Notes: a model not told the origin generated them from the sequence alone. 64,000 nucleotides of DNA from Lentisphaera profundi (GCF_028728065.1 NZ_CP117811.1:2542001-2606000); one strand, 5' to 3'. Numbered from the stretch's first letter, positions 34,053-44,589 are shown. A program made the numbers and translations.

Positions 34053-35729
34053 ATGACAAAGCACTTTCATTTAGCCCTTTTATTTTTCTCCTTCTTAACA
34101 TCTTCTACTTTCGCCTTGGAAATTATCATCAATGCAGAAAAAAGTGCGGAAATAAACCAAGCAATTTTTCTTCAATTAACTAAATTCCCTAATCAGCTGT
34201 TCGTTGAAAATCCCGCCATCATTATTGAAAAAACATTGGATGACGTTCTAGCCAATAGTCCTGGCATTGTTATTAGTGATAAAACCGCTCTTATAACAGA
34301 CATAGCCACTGAGGCCAACAAACAGGCAAGAGCTTATACTTTAAAACTCCACCCTAAACTAGACGTCAAGCAACTTAATAAAGATGCCGTAGAAACCTTC
34401 CCTATATATAATGAAGGTGATTACGTTGAATTCACCTATGACCCTTTCAGAAAAGTTGCCGTTAAAGGGAAAATCAAAAGAATCACTCGAGAATTTCTTT
34501 TTGTCGGATTCAGTGGTCAGTACGCCATTAAAAATATACTAGACCCCGCTCTTCGAGACAGTTTTTTTCCCGATAAAGTCAAAACTAACCGACAAAAATA
34601 TATCGATACTCTTATAGCCAAACAACGCTACTCATTTAATATCACTCTCAACAAAAACGTACAGCCCATTGCAGATAAACTCATTGCTCAAAATGAAAAA
34701 AATGGTTTTGTATACATAAACCATACTTGGCACCTCATTAGCGACCTCATTACTTCCAGAGTTAATGACAAGGCCCAGCTCCTTACCAAAAAGCAAAATA
34801 TAGAAAATGAAAAACTCCAAGCCGAAGCAAATGCTATACAAGCAGAAGCTAATCGTCTTAACGATGCAAAAAATGCAGAAGCTCAAAAAATCGCACAAGC
34901 TCGACTAGACAAGAAAAATGAAGAAATCGAAAATGCTAAGCGCATTGCTGAGCTACAGGGTGATGCCTTTAGTGAAGAAGATAAACTTAAAGAGCAAGAA
35001 CTAATGTTACAGAAACTTGCCGAAGAAGAAGAGGCGGCGGCAAAAATTGCGGCAGCAAAACGCGCAGCAAAAGCAGCCCTGAAAAAGCCTACTTCCTCTG
35101 ATGATTCATCTGGAGAGGGTTCTCTCGCAGGATTTCAAATTTTTGCTATTGGCGCAATTGTTTTCCTAGGTCTTTTAGTCGTTGTTTACATTCTCTTCAA
35201 AGATAAAATCAATGGGAAGTTTAAACGCAACAAAGTCACACTTGATCAGATCACTGGCGTATCTGCTCCCGCTCCCTCTACTAAAATGCCTGGGGAAGAA
35301 ACTCACATCGACCGTCCTAGCCCCAGCCTCAGTCAACAAGCTGAAGCCAGTCGTGGCGATGGCGATAGCGATGGCGATGGCGCTAAAATACAAAAGAAAA
35401 GTATCAGCTTTTCAAAAAATAAACCCGGTAATGCTTCTAATTTCTTCAGCCCCGAAGAAATTGATAAACCCGAGACCCTCTCAACTGATACGACACAAAC
35501 TGCGCGTAGCCAAACTATATCCACTAGCAATGCACGCCCAGGCAACTCTTCAAAAGCTCCTCTCACTCCTCCCGGAGGCGGTTTAACTCCTCCTGGTGGT
35601 GGCCTTGCTCCTCCTAGTGGTGGACTAACGCCCCCAGTACAGCAGAACTCTAATGCCGAAGAACCCCCTTCTAGCCTTATTACTGACCCCAACTTGAAGC
35701 CTAAACCTAAGCTTCAATTAAAAAAGTAA
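34053..35729 (+). CDS. Unknown secreted/membrane protein with coiled coil, one TM helix and proline-rich tail
   Basis: I do not recognise this 558-residue protein. The ATG at 34053 gives a signal peptide (MTKHFHLALLFFSFLTSSTFA). A globular region of about 240 residues follows, including 'EFTYDPFRKVAVKGKIKRIT', which may be a small beta-barrel. A Gln/Ala/Glu-rich coiled coil (about 255-345), a single membrane helix (about 365-387) and a low-complexity tail of about 170 residues come next. The tail has a Gly/Asp-rich patch and a tandem Pro/Gly repeat (L-x-P-P-x-G-G-G, DNA 35572-35635). Topology would put the N-terminal part outside and the tail in the cytoplasm. It begins 55 bp after mutS. Confidence 0.7.
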   Translation: MTKHFHLALLFFSFLTSSTFALEIIINAEKSAEINQAIFLQLTKFPNQLFVENPAIIIEKTLDDVLANSPGIVISDKTALITDIATEANKQARAYTLKLHPKLDVKQLNKDAVETFPIYNEGDYVEFTYDPFRKVAVKGKIKRITREFLFVGFSGQYAIKNILDPALRDSFFPDKVKTNRQKYIDTLIAKQRYSFNITLNKNVQPIADKLIAQNEKNGFVYINHTWHLISDLITSRVNDKAQLLTKKQNIENEKLQAEANAIQAEANRLNDAKNAEAQKIAQARLDKKNEEIENAKRIAELQGDAFSEEDKLKEQELMLQKLAEEEEAAAKIAAAKRAAKAALKKPTSSDDSSGEGSLAGFQIFAIGAIVFLGLLVVVYILFKDKINGKFKRNKVTLDQITGVSAPAPSTKMPGEETHIDRPSPSLSQQAEASRGDGDSDGDGAKIQKKSISFSKNKPGNASNFFSPEEIDKPETLSTDTTQTARSQTISTSNARPGNSSKAPLTPPGGGLTPPGGGLAPPSGGLTPPVQQNSNAEEPPSSLITDPNLKPKPKLQLKK

Positions 35730-35762
35730 TTAAACTCTGACATAAATTCTCGCGAATTTCTC

Positions 35763-35789
35763 TGCGCTCCCATTAGTAAGGTGAGCGCA
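35763..35789 (+). terminator. Hairpin before sucC
   Basis: TGCGCTC and GAGCGCA form a perfect 7-bp stem, extended by CC/GG across a bulge, followed by a weak TTGCTTT. It probably ends the preceding transcript. Confidence 0.5.
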
Positions 35790-35843
35790 TTGCTTTATGT
35801 TGCATTTGCGACTTTAAAATGTACATAAATTAGGAGAATAACT

Positions 35844-37007
35844 GTGCTTATTCACGAATACCAGGCTAGGGATCTTTTTAAAGAATATGGTATCCCTGTT
35901 ACTGAAAGAAAAGTTTTCGATTCAATCGAAGGTGTTAAAGAATATGCAACTGAACTCGGTCAGTGTGTAGTTAAAGCTCAGGTTCACGCTGGTGGACGCG
36001 GTAAAGGCGGCGGTGTTAAATTTGCTCCGACTCCCGAAAAAGCTGTTGAACACGCTAATAATATCCTCGGCATGGATCTTGTCACTCACCAGACTGGCCC
36101 TGAAGGCTGTCACGTAAGTACAATCATCCTCGTTCCTGGTTTAGATATTGCTAAAGAATACTACCTCGCAATTACTATCGACCGTGCGACTCAATGCCCT
36201 TTCATCATCGCTTCAACTGAAGGCGGAATGGACATCGAAGAAGTTGCTGAAAGCACTCCTGAAAAAATCGCTAAAATCAAAGTAGATCCTTCTGTAGGCT
36301 GCTGGCCTTACATCGGTCGTCAAGTTGCTGCTGCTCTCGAGCTCAAAGGCAAGAACGCACGTATCGTTGCTGGTATCGCTCAGAACCTCTATAACATGTT
36401 CATCGAAAAAGATTGCTCTATCGTAGAGATCAATCCTCTCATTGTAACAGAAGATGACAAAATCTATGCTATCGATGGTAAAGTCAACTTCGATTCAAAC
36501 GCTCTCTACCGTCAAAAAGACATCGTTGCACTTCGTGACGAAAAAGAAGAAGAGCCTTTGGAAGTTGAAGCTTCTAAGCACGACCTCGCTTACATCAAGC
36601 TCGACGGTAACGTCGCTTGTATGGTAAATGGTGCCGGCCTCGCTATGGCAACTATGGACATGATCCAAATCTCTGGCGGTTCACCTGCCAACTTCCTCGA
36701 TGTTGGCGGCACTGCTACTCCTGCACGTGTAGAAGAAGCTTTCCGTATTCTCCTCAAAGACCCCAACGTTGAAGGTATTCTCATCAACGTCTTCGGTGGT
36801 ATTGTTCGTTGCGACCTCGTTGCCGAGGGTGTTATTGAAGCTGTTAAGAACATTGGTAACATTACTTTGCCAATCGTTATCCGCCTCAGTGGTACAAACT
36901 CTACTGAAGGTAGAGCTCTACTCGCTCAGTCTGACCTCACTTTCGAGACAGCTGAATCACTCAACGAAGCTGCTGCAAAAGTTGTTGCTGCAGTAGCAAA
37001 AAAATAA
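35844..37007 (+). CDS. sucC: Succinyl-CoA synthetase beta subunit (ADP-forming)
   Basis: The ATP-grasp subunit of the TCA-cycle enzyme that makes ATP from succinyl-CoA. The 387 residues begin '[19 protein letters not shown]' and contain '[19 protein letters not shown]', '[20 protein letters not shown]', '[11 protein letters not shown]' and '[12 protein letters not shown]'. The start is GTG at 35844 with TAGGAGA upstream; no ATG lies close enough. sucD follows after 16 bp. Confidence 0.97.
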   Translation: MLIHEYQARDLFKEYGIPVTERKVFDSIEGVKEYATELGQCVVKAQVHAGGRGKGGGVKFAPTPEKAVEHANNILGMDLVTHQTGPEGCHVSTIILVPGLDIAKEYYLAITIDRATQCPFIIASTEGGMDIEEVAESTPEKIAKIKVDPSVGCWPYIGRQVAAALELKGKNARIVAGIAQNLYNMFIEKDCSIVEINPLIVTEDDKIYAIDGKVNFDSNALYRQKDIVALRDEKEEEPLEVEASKHDLAYIKLDGNVACMVNGAGLAMATMDMIQISGGSPANFLDVGGTATPARVEEAFRILLKDPNVEGILINVFGGIVRCDLVAEGVIEAVKNIGNITLPIVIRLSGTNSTEGRALLAQSDLTFETAESLNEAAAKVVAAVAKK

Positions 37008-37023
37008 TCGCGGAAATTATATA

Positions 37024-37896
37024 ATGGCTATTCTAGTTACAGAAAAAACTCGCGTCGTTGTTCAGGGTATCACTGGCTCACAAGGCGCTTTCCACACAGG
37101 TCTCATGAAGGATTACATGGACAACTTTGTTGTCGCTGGTGTAACTCCTGGTAAAGGCGGACAAGATCTTGATGGCACTCCTGTTTACGACAGCGTTGCT
37201 GAAGCAGTAGAAAAGCAGCAAGTTAATACTTCTGTTATTTTCGTACCACCTCCCTTCGCAGCAGATGCGATCCTCGAAGCTGTTGCAGCTGAACTCGATC
37301 TCGTGATTTGTATCACTGAAGGTATCCCTGTTCTCGATATGATGAAAGTTAAGCACGCTATGAAAGGCAGCAAGACTCGTCTCATCGGACCTAACTGTCC
37401 TGGTGTTATCACTCCTGGTATCGGCAAAATCGGTATCATGCCTGCTGACATTCACTCAAAGGGTAAGATCGGTATCATTTCACGTTCTGGTACACTTACT
37501 TACGAAGCAGTTGATCAAATCACCAAAGCTGGCCTTGGTCAAACAACTTGTGTTGGTATCGGTGGCGACCCCATCAATGGTACTCAGCACCTTGACGTTG
37601 TAAAACTCTTCGCAGAAGACCCTGAGACTGAAGGTATCGTTCTCATCGGTGAAATCGGTGGTGACGCTGAAGAGCAAGCAGCTCTTTGGATCAAAGAAAA
37701 TTATAAGAAACCCGTAGTCGGCTTCATCGCTGGTCTTACGGCTCCTCCCGGCAAACGCATGGGCCACGCTGGCGCAATCGTTGGTGGCGGCGACCGTACG
37801 GGCGCAGAAAAAGTACAGTACCTCAAGGACTGTGGTATCAAGATGGTGCAATCACCTTCTGATATCGGCGACGCAATGAAGTCTTTCTTCAGCTAA
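37024..37896 (+). CDS. sucD: Succinyl-CoA synthetase alpha subunit
   Basis: The CoA-binding and phosphohistidine subunit. The 290 residues show the CoA site '[15 protein letters not shown]', '[11 protein letters not shown]', and the active-site His in '[14 protein letters not shown]' (about 240-253). It forms a heteromer with the preceding sucC. Codon choice is as biased as in pnp, fitting high expression. A strong terminator follows. Confidence 0.97.
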   Translation: MAILVTEKTRVVVQGITGSQGAFHTGLMKDYMDNFVVAGVTPGKGGQDLDGTPVYDSVAEAVEKQQVNTSVIFVPPPFAADAILEAVAAELDLVICITEGIPVLDMMKVKHAMKGSKTRLIGPNCPGVITPGIGKIGIMPADIHSKGKIGIISRSGTLTYEAVDQITKAGLGQTTCVGIGGDPINGTQHLDVVKLFAEDPETEGIVLIGEIGGDAEEQAALWIKENYKKPVVGFIAGLTAPPGKRMGHAGAIVGGGDRTGAEKVQYLKDCGIKMVQSPSDIGDAMKSFFS

Positions 37897-37919
37897 GCTC
37901 TTTTTATTCTAGCTCTGAG

Positions 37920-37951
37920 TCCCGCAAGTCATTGACTTGCGGGATTTTTTT
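37920..37951 (+). terminator. Rho-independent terminator after sucCD
   Basis: CCCGCAAGTC and GACTTGCGGG form a perfect 10-bp stem with a 3-nt loop, followed by seven Ts. Confidence 0.95.
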
Positions 37952-37964
37952 GTTTAAAAGGTTT

Positions 37965-38032
37965 GTAGCACAGGCTTTTTTATGCTAAATGAGAATCAGT
38001 AATTCCGTATGTAGCACAGGCTTTAGCCTGCT
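37965..38032. repeat. Pair of GTAGCACAGGCTT repeats, one forming a hairpin
   Basis: GTAGCACAGGCTT occurs at 37965-37977 and again at 38011-38023. The second copy continues into TAGCCTGCT, so CAGGCT and AGCCTG make a small hairpin (about 38016-38030). The first copy ends in Ts and 'ATGCTA' instead. This looks like a short dispersed intergenic repeat, present once intact and once degraded. Confidence 0.6.
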
Positions 38033-38056
38033 AATAATAAACTAAGAGATTAATTA

Positions 38057-38374
38057 ATGGGTACATGGAACTGCCAACGTTGTGGCAATTGTTGTCGCTG
38101 GCCCGGCATCGTCAAAGTGAATGATGCGGAAATTGCGACTATCGCAAATTTTCTCAATATCGACGAAGAAAGTTTTTTAGATAAATATACCCAACTGCGC
38201 CCTGATAGAAAAGGACTTACACTTATCTCTCGTGAAGATAACTCATGTATATTTTTAGAAGGGAAAAATCAATGTACCATTCAGCCCGTTAAACCTCAGC
38301 AATGCTCAGATTTCTTGGTCAAATGGTTTCCAAAACCGGAAGATAATTGCAATGCTATCTATAAAGATGACTAA
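38057..38374 (+). CDS. YkgJ-family cysteine-cluster protein
   Basis: A 105-residue protein with the cysteine pattern of the YkgJ/UPF0153 family: 'CQRCGNCCRWPG' at residues 6-17, then 'SCIFLEGKNQCTIQPVKPQQC' split across about 68-88, and a last Cys near the end. Such clusters are thought to bind zinc or an iron-sulfur centre; no activity is established. The length is short for the family but the full Cys set is present. It stands alone after a repeat pair. Confidence 0.75.
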   Translation: MGTWNCQRCGNCCRWPGIVKVNDAEIATIANFLNIDEESFLDKYTQLRPDRKGLTLISREDNSCIFLEGKNQCTIQPVKPQQCSDFLVKWFPKPEDNCNAIYKDD

Positions 38375-38383
38375 GTAAAAAAG

Positions 38384-38575
38384 TTAAACTAGCTTTCCAG
38401 AAAAATACGCTTTAGAAAATTTGTCGTAATATTTATCGACCCATTCAAGTAAAGCCTGTTCGCCTAAATCGGCACCCGCTTTCTCTGACTCTAACCATTT
38501 GTGTTTCTGCATTTCCACAACTTGGTGGTCTATAAAATCTCTACTCACTGAATTTTTTCCTATGTTTGTACTCAT
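38384..38575 (-). CDS. Small hypothetical protein
   Basis: A 63-residue acidic-to-neutral protein rich in aromatic residues (MSTNIGKNSVSRDFIDHQVV ... EWVDKYYDKFSKAYFSGKLV). No signal peptide, Cys or known motif. It is convergent with the YkgJ-family gene, their ends 9 bp apart. No clear ribosome-binding site precedes the ATG. I keep it because no other gene explains this stretch and its composition looks coding ('HKWLESEKAGADLGEQALLEW' pattern, given only as landmark words: HKWLESEKAG). Confidence 0.5.
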   Translation of the reverse strand: MSTNIGKNSVSRDFIDHQVVEMQKHKWLESEKAGADLGEQALLEWVDKYYDKFSKAYFSGKLV

Positions 38576-38817
38576 GATAAGCCTGCGAACTTATTAACAT
38601 TAATAGTTATTATAATAAATCTTGTAGTCCGCGAATCAAGCTCGTACAAACACATGATTACCAATTATTTACCTATATCCATAGAAAACTATTAATTTTT
38701 TTTTAATAATATTGGAAACTTTAATTTAAAAGCCTCCTTATTTCACTTATAAATCTAAAAAATGGTATTAGATTAGCGCGAAATTTTATAAACTATAGTT
38801 AAAAGAAGGATTTAAGT

Positions 38818-40134
38818 ATGAGCCCTCTCGCTGCGAAACTCAATGAGCAAATTACTGCATCAAACCCCCATGTACTTGAAATGCTTTCCGATTACGGTAA
38901 ACGCATTTTCTTCCCCTCTGCTGGAATATTAGCTCAAAGTGCTGAAGCTAAGGCAGATGCCCATCTCTATAATGCAACTATTGGTATTGCTACTGAAGGC
39001 GGCAAGGCTATGGGACTTGATTCTATTACTGAACAAGTTAACGATATCGAAAATGCGGAATACCTCCCCTATGCACCTTCTCCAGGTCTTCCTGCCCTTC
39101 GTAACAAGTGGCAAGAACTCCAGCTAGAGAAAAATCCTTCCATGGTTGGCAAAGTGGCATCTTCACCAGTTGTGACTAATGCCCTTACACATGGTATTTC
39201 TCTCGCTGGCTCACTCTTTATGAATCCAGGTGAAACGCTCGTTCTTTCAGATCACTTTTGGGGTAACTACAACCTCTATTTTAATGTGACTCTTGGCGTC
39301 AACATGGAATTCTTCACGCTCTTCAATGAAGACGGTACTTTCAATAGCCAGAGCTACAAAGAAACTCTTCTCAAAGCCGCTAAAGGCAAAGATCAGATCA
39401 CTACCATTCTCAATTTCCCAAATAACCCAACTGGCTACTCTGTTCTAAAGCAAGACGTGGATGGTATTTTAGACGCAGTTAAAGCCGTTGCTGACACAGG
39501 TACAAATGTTGTCGTCCTCTGTGATGATGCTTACTTCGGACTCTTTTTCGAAGAAGACGTCCTCAAAGAATCACTTTTTGGTTATTTTTCCGATCTTCAC
39601 GAGCGTGTACTCGCCGTAAAAGTAGATGGCGCCACTAAAGAAGATTATGTCTGGGGCTTACGTTGTGGCTTCCTTACTTATGCGGCGAAAGGTTTAGAAA
39701 CTGCTGGCCTTAAAGCACTTGAGCAAAAAACAGGTGGTGCAATTCGCGCAACTGTTTCTAATATCTCCCACCTTTCTCAACGCATTGTCCTCAAAGCTTT
39801 TAGTAATAGTGATTATGCGCGCCAGAAGCAAGAAAAATTCGATATTATGAAAGCTCGCTACGAAAAAGTAAAAGAGGTCCTTTCTGATAGTCGTTTTGCG
39901 GAATACTTCAGCCCTTACCCGTATAACTCTGGCTATTTCATGACGATGAAGCTCGAGCATGGCTTAGATGCTAATGAGTACCGTCAATACTTACTTAAAA
40001 ACAAAGGCATTGGTACTATATCTATTGGAGCTGCAAATATTCGTGTTGCCTTCTCATGTACTGAAGAAAGCCATTTAGCTGACCTCTTTGACAAGATGTA
40101 CGAAGCTGCCAGCGAAATGGTCGCTGCGAAGTAA
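38818..40134 (+). CDS. Class I/II PLP-dependent aminotransferase
   Basis: A 438-residue fold-type-I enzyme. 'YAPSPGLPALRNKWQ' begins the core. 'NFPNNPTGYS' is the PLP-phosphate and Asn motif, and 'VVLCDDAYFGLFFE' holds the Asp and Tyr that contact the pyridine ring. 'DGATKEDYVWGLRCGF' holds the Schiff-base Lys (about residue 273). The substrate cannot be named; the sequence resembles large aspartate-type aminotransferases. AAGGA upstream supports the ATG. The next gene, hslO, starts at the base after the stop codon. Confidence 0.85.
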   Translation: MSPLAAKLNEQITASNPHVLEMLSDYGKRIFFPSAGILAQSAEAKADAHLYNATIGIATEGGKAMGLDSITEQVNDIENAEYLPYAPSPGLPALRNKWQELQLEKNPSMVGKVASSPVVTNALTHGISLAGSLFMNPGETLVLSDHFWGNYNLYFNVTLGVNMEFFTLFNEDGTFNSQSYKETLLKAAKGKDQITTILNFPNNPTGYSVLKQDVDGILDAVKAVADTGTNVVVLCDDAYFGLFFEEDVLKESLFGYFSDLHERVLAVKVDGATKEDYVWGLRCGFLTYAAKGLETAGLKALEQKTGGAIRATVSNISHLSQRIVLKAFSNSDYARQKQEKFDIMKARYEKVKEVLSDSRFAEYFSPYPYNSGYFMTMKLEHGLDANEYRQYLLKNKGIGTISIGAANIRVAFSCTEESHLADLFDKMYEAASEMVAAK

Positions 40135-41025
40135 ATGAACGACTTCCTTTACAGGGGTATTGTCGAAGGCTTGAACGCGCGCTTTAGCGCCGTTCATGCC
40201 ACAAAAGCTGTTGAAACGGGCATTATCAAACATAACTGTGATCCTGTTTCAGGCTTACTCTTGTGTCGCGCCCTAGGCACTGGCTTACTCATTTCCCCTT
40301 TACTACAAGATGATCATCGTTTCACTATCAGCTGGCAATACGATGGCCCTATTGGTAAGATGGTTGTTGATGTAGGGGCAAATTCTGATGTCCGAGGCTT
40401 AATTACCAATACTAATTTAGCTACTGCTACAGCAAGTGTAGCTCAAGCTTATGGTGAAAATGGTCAAATCTCGGTAGTTCGCTCTTCTAGTAAGATCTTA
40501 ATTAGTTCATCTACCACAGAAGCACAGCTCTTAGAACTCAGTGATGATCTTGGTTTTTTCTTTTCGACTTCTGAACAAGTAGAAACTGAACTCACTGTAG
40601 CAACTAATTTTCGCCCTGATCCAGAAAATCCCGTGAGCTTATGCCAAGGATTCCTTCTTCAGGCACTTCCTGGCTGTGATCTAGAGAAACTTGACCGTGC
40701 TCGCCAAAGAATGAAATCTGCTGCATTTAGAGACTTACTTGATACTGCGCCTGAACTTGATAATCATGTTGAAAAACTCATTCAATTACTCTTTGATGAA
40801 GACGAAAGTAACCAAGAATACTCCATTCATTCCTGCCCTACACCCGTGTTCCAATGTAATTGTAGCAAAGAAAAAACTTTTGGTGCTTTACGTACCTTAA
40901 ATCTCGAGGAACTCATTGAATCGAGAGATAAGAAAGAAGAAATTGCAGTTAGCTGTCATTTTTGTTCAACGCGTTACTCCTTCGATCACAATGATCTGCA
41001 AATACTGATTGACGAAAAAAGCTGA
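40135..41025 (+). CDS. hslO: Redox-regulated chaperone Hsp33
   Basis: A holdase chaperone switched on by oxidation of a zinc-bound cysteine centre. The 296 residues have the Hsp33 N-terminal domain ('LCRALGTGLLISPLLQDDHR', 'GPIGKMVVDVGANSDVRG') and the C-terminal redox switch with CxC (QCNCSKEK) and CxxC (CHFC). It directly abuts the aminotransferase gene (stop TAA, then ATG) and is followed by a terminator, so the two form an operon. Confidence 0.95.
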   Translation: MNDFLYRGIVEGLNARFSAVHATKAVETGIIKHNCDPVSGLLLCRALGTGLLISPLLQDDHRFTISWQYDGPIGKMVVDVGANSDVRGLITNTNLATATASVAQAYGENGQISVVRSSSKILISSSTTEAQLLELSDDLGFFFSTSEQVETELTVATNFRPDPENPVSLCQGFLLQALPGCDLEKLDRARQRMKSAAFRDLLDTAPELDNHVEKLIQLLFDEDESNQEYSIHSCPTPVFQCNCSKEKTFGALRTLNLEELIESRDKKEEIAVSCHFCSTRYSFDHNDLQILIDEKS

Positions 41026-41035
41026 AGTTTACAAT

Positions 41036-41063
41036 AAAAGCGAGAATCACTTCTCGCTTTTTT
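41036..41063 (+). terminator. Rho-independent terminator after hslO
   Basis: AAAGCGAGAA and TTCTCGCTTT form a perfect 10-bp stem with a 4-nt loop, followed by more Ts. Confidence 0.95.
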
Positions 41064-41262
41064 CTTGCTCTTAATCTAAAAATTCATTCCCTTCATACCT
41101 TCTGCGTAGATAATCAACACTAACCGACTGTATGATTACGACAAATACTTGTATTACTCCTGTGTGAAAATAATAAAATCATTCCAAAAGAAATAATTTC
41201 CTGTTAGTCGCAGCGTATTATTATGTAGTATACAATTACATGATAATTTTTAACCGGATCAA

Positions 41263-44200
41263 ATGATGTTTAAATTGCTTCACACCTTTATTTTCAGCTC
41301 GCTTTGCTCAATCGTCCCTCTTTGTGCAAACGATTATAAAATGCAAGATTTCACTGGCAAAGTGAACAATCCGAAATTTACTAAAAGTGGTAAAATTGCC
41401 GCGAAGCCACTAGTCGAAAACATGACTAGCTTTGGGCTAGGACATGATGGCAGTCTTTACATCGTAGAATCTCCACGACAAAAAAATGGTCAAATTGTAG
41501 ATATTCGTGGAGCTAAGCAATTTACTCAACAAGACTTTAAAAATACTACTGTTGAAGAACGTATTGCCATGATGGAAAATGATCCAAAAACTGGTAAAGC
41601 TTATTTCAATCGTCATAGTGAACGCATCGCTAAAATAACTGATACTAACGGCGACGGTATTTTTGATAAGCGCACAGAGTTTGCCGATGGCATGATGAGA
41701 AACACCGCTGATGGAATTGCATTTTCTGCGATAGAACATGAGAACTCAATTTACCTTACTTGTATCCCTCACCTTTGGAAGTTCACAGATACCAATAACG
41801 ATGGTATCGCAGACAAGCAAGAAAAACTACTAAGTGGATTTGGACCACGCCTTAGTATGATGGGTCATGATATGCATGGCATTACAGTAGGCCCTGATGG
41901 TAGACTTTATTGGTCTGTAGGTGACCGAGGTTATAACGTTACCAGTAAAGAAGGCAAGAAATTTTCTGCTCCCAATCGAGGTGCCATTTTTCGCTGTAAT
42001 ACCGATGGAACAAATTTTGAAGTCTTCCATTTTGGCTTGCGAAATCCTCAAGAAATTGCTTTTGATAAACACGGCAACCTCTTCACCTTTGATAATACGG
42101 GTGATATCGGTGATCGTGCTCGCGCTGTATATGCCGTTGAAAGTGGTGATTCTGGCTGGTATATGGAACACCAAGGTCTTCACCAATATCGATCGCGCCT
42201 AGATCACTCCGAATTCAATGGTATGTCTCCTTGGATTGAAGACCAGATGTTCAAACCACAACAGCCCAAACAACCACTTTGGTATCTCCCCCCCTCAGTA
42301 ATTTTCAAAATGGCCCCTCTGGAATTACTTACCTCACTGGTGAAGGTATCCCCAGCGAATGGCAAGATAGCTTTCTTGTCTCAAATTTTCGTGCCAGTAC
42401 TGCACGCTCCAATATCATTCGCTTTAAGTTCTCCGAAAAGGGGGCATCATTCAAAACTGATGTGGCTGACCCAGTCATCAGTCAAATCGTTGCATCAGAT
42501 GTAAACCTAGGCATTGACGGGAAAATTTATATTGCAGATTTTGGTGGTGGCTGGTCTGTAAATGATCGTGGTAGTATACAATTCATCGAATACCCCGAGG
42601 GAACAGCAAAAGCTTCTGTGCAACAAACTAAAAAACTCTTTGCTAAGGGTTTTTCTAAAGTTCAAAATCCTGAACAACTGCTCACACACCCCGACATGCG
42701 TGTTCGCCAATATGCTCAATTTGAATTAGTCAAAAGAAAAAATATTAGTGCACTTAAAACGGCTCTCCAAAAGGGCGACAGCACCATAGAAAGATTGCAC
42801 GGCTTATGGGGCCTTGCTCAATTACAGCGAGCTAGAACTGCAGAAACTGCCCCATTTATCACTCAATTCATAAATGATAAAAAAACCATTATTCGTCAAC
42901 ATATCTGTCAAAGTCTTGGAGACTTCACGAGTTCGCCAAGTCATGAAGCTCTACTCATTCAAGCTCTATCCGACCCTTCTCAACGCGTTAAACTTAAAGC
43001 GGCTATTGCTTTGGGAAAAGTTGGCACCGAGAAAGCTAAACCCGCACTCTGGAAACTCATCGCCACTAATAAGGGCAAAGAGCATATCATCCGCCATATC
43101 AGTGTACGTGCTCTTGCGCGCCTCAAGGATCAAGATGGTGCCATTATGCAAGTAAATAATAAGGATCCCGAACTAAGACTCGCTGCGGTATTAGTCTTAC
43201 GTGAACTGGAGTCTGCGGAACTCGCAAAATTTGTCAAAGATGAAAATAAAACTATTCGCGAAGAAGCCATTCGGGCCATTTACGATAAGCAGATTATGGC
43301 AGCCATGCCCGCACTCGCGGTAGAAAGTCATAATATCGGCAATTATTCGCTTCCTCTTCAAAGAAGAATATTATTCTCTAATATGTGGCTCGGCACTGCT
43401 CAAAATGCTAGTAACACCATTGCGATTGTCAATAACCCGAAAAGTGATAAACAGATTAAAGAATTTGCTTTACGCGCTCTTAGTCGCTGGTCTAAGCCTC
43501 CTGAGAACGACCCCATTTTTTCTCTTTATAGACCGACTACAAAAAGGAATATCAATATCATCCCTACTATCAGCAAAGGCCTCACACAAGTCTTAGAAGA
43601 TAGTAATGGCAAAATTTTAGACTTAGCGCTAAAACTTGCTCAGGATATTAAATTACCCTTATCTCCAAAAACTCTCTTAGCGCAAGTTAATAATACCAAA
43701 GCACCTGCTAATATTCGTATCTCTGCCCTCAATACCCTTTTATCACAAGACCCCAAGTATATTAAATACATTCCCGTGATGCTTAAAAAAGAAAAGAATG
43801 AGATACTCCAAGGTCGCCTCATTGAACTTTCTTACGCACATAAATTAACGAACTATAACCAACTTAAATACAAGTACTTAAGTACAAAAAATATCCCTCA
43901 ATCAAGAGCTATCATCAAAGGTCTTGCCATGCACTCTGATCTTCATCCACAATTAGCTCAAATATGGGCCCAGAAGAAAGAAGTACTTCCTCCCGAAGTT
44001 TTTCTTGATCTTTACCTCGCAATGAAAACACTTGATTCATCTACCATCAAAACACTGATCGCAAAGTTTGACTCTACTGCTGACAATGCCTACAATCTCA
44101 CTACTTCTGGTGGAAATAGTGATTCGGGGAAAACTATTTTCGAAGGACAAGGTGCCTGTCTTCAGTGTCATCAAATCAATCGCAAAGGAGGTGCTCAAGG

Positions 44201-44552
44201 TCCCGCATTAGATGGTATTGGTACTCGACAAAATCCGCATACGATCATGGAATCACTCATTCATCCTAATAAATTGATCGCACCGGGTTTTGGTACTTTT
44301 ATTGTCAATACAAAAGGGGGAAAGTCGATTGCTGGCATCCTGCTTAAAGAAGATGATACATCCTACCAGATTAAAACCGCAAGTGAAAGCTTAAAAATCA
44401 TGAAAAAGGATGTGGCTAATAAACAAGGTCCTAGCTCTGGCATGCCTCCTATTGCTCGTGCCCTAAAACTGAGTGACCTGCGTGACCTCATTGCCTACCT
44501 CGAATCCATCAAAGAGAGTAAAGTTAAAAAAAGGGTCAAGTCATCTCACTAA
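41263..44552 (+). CDS. PVC-type membrane-bound dehydrogenase/HEAT/cytochrome c protein, frameshifted at a C7 tract
   Basis: The gene is read in two frames. The first runs from the ATG at 41263 to a stop at 42502-42504; the second is open from before the C7 tract (42288-42294) to 44552. Adding one C joins them as '..QPLWYLPPLSNFQNGPSG..', which restores a family motif, and gives about 1096 residues. Order: signal peptide (1-22), a beta-propeller sugar-dehydrogenase-like part with 'DTNGDGIFDKR' and 'DTNNDGIADKQ' calcium-type loops, HEAT-like repeats (about 470-900), then a cytochrome c domain with CLQCH (about 965). It resembles the large Planctomycetes/Verrucomicrobia secreted proteins (TIGR02604/TIGR02603). 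Substrate unknown. The frameshift may be real, programmed or a homopolymer sequencing error. Confidence 0.8.
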
Positions 44553-44561
44553 TTTTGTGTA

Positions 44562-44589
44562 GGTGAGTGAAGCTCGCTCACCTTATTTT
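44562..44589 (+). terminator. Probable terminator after the cytochrome protein
   Basis: AGGTGAG and CTCACCT form a 7-bp stem with a 9-nt loop, followed by TATTTTAG. Confidence 0.6.

Noticed and set aside
35572-35635. Short tandem repeats as a CRISPR or VNTR array
   Set aside because: They are in-frame Pro/Gly codon repeats inside a coding region, without unique spacers.
42279-44552. The second frame of the cytochrome protein as an independent gene starting at TTG 42279
   Set aside because: It begins inside the propeller domain, has no Shine-Dalgarno, and the family's sequence continues unbroken from the first frame if one C is added.
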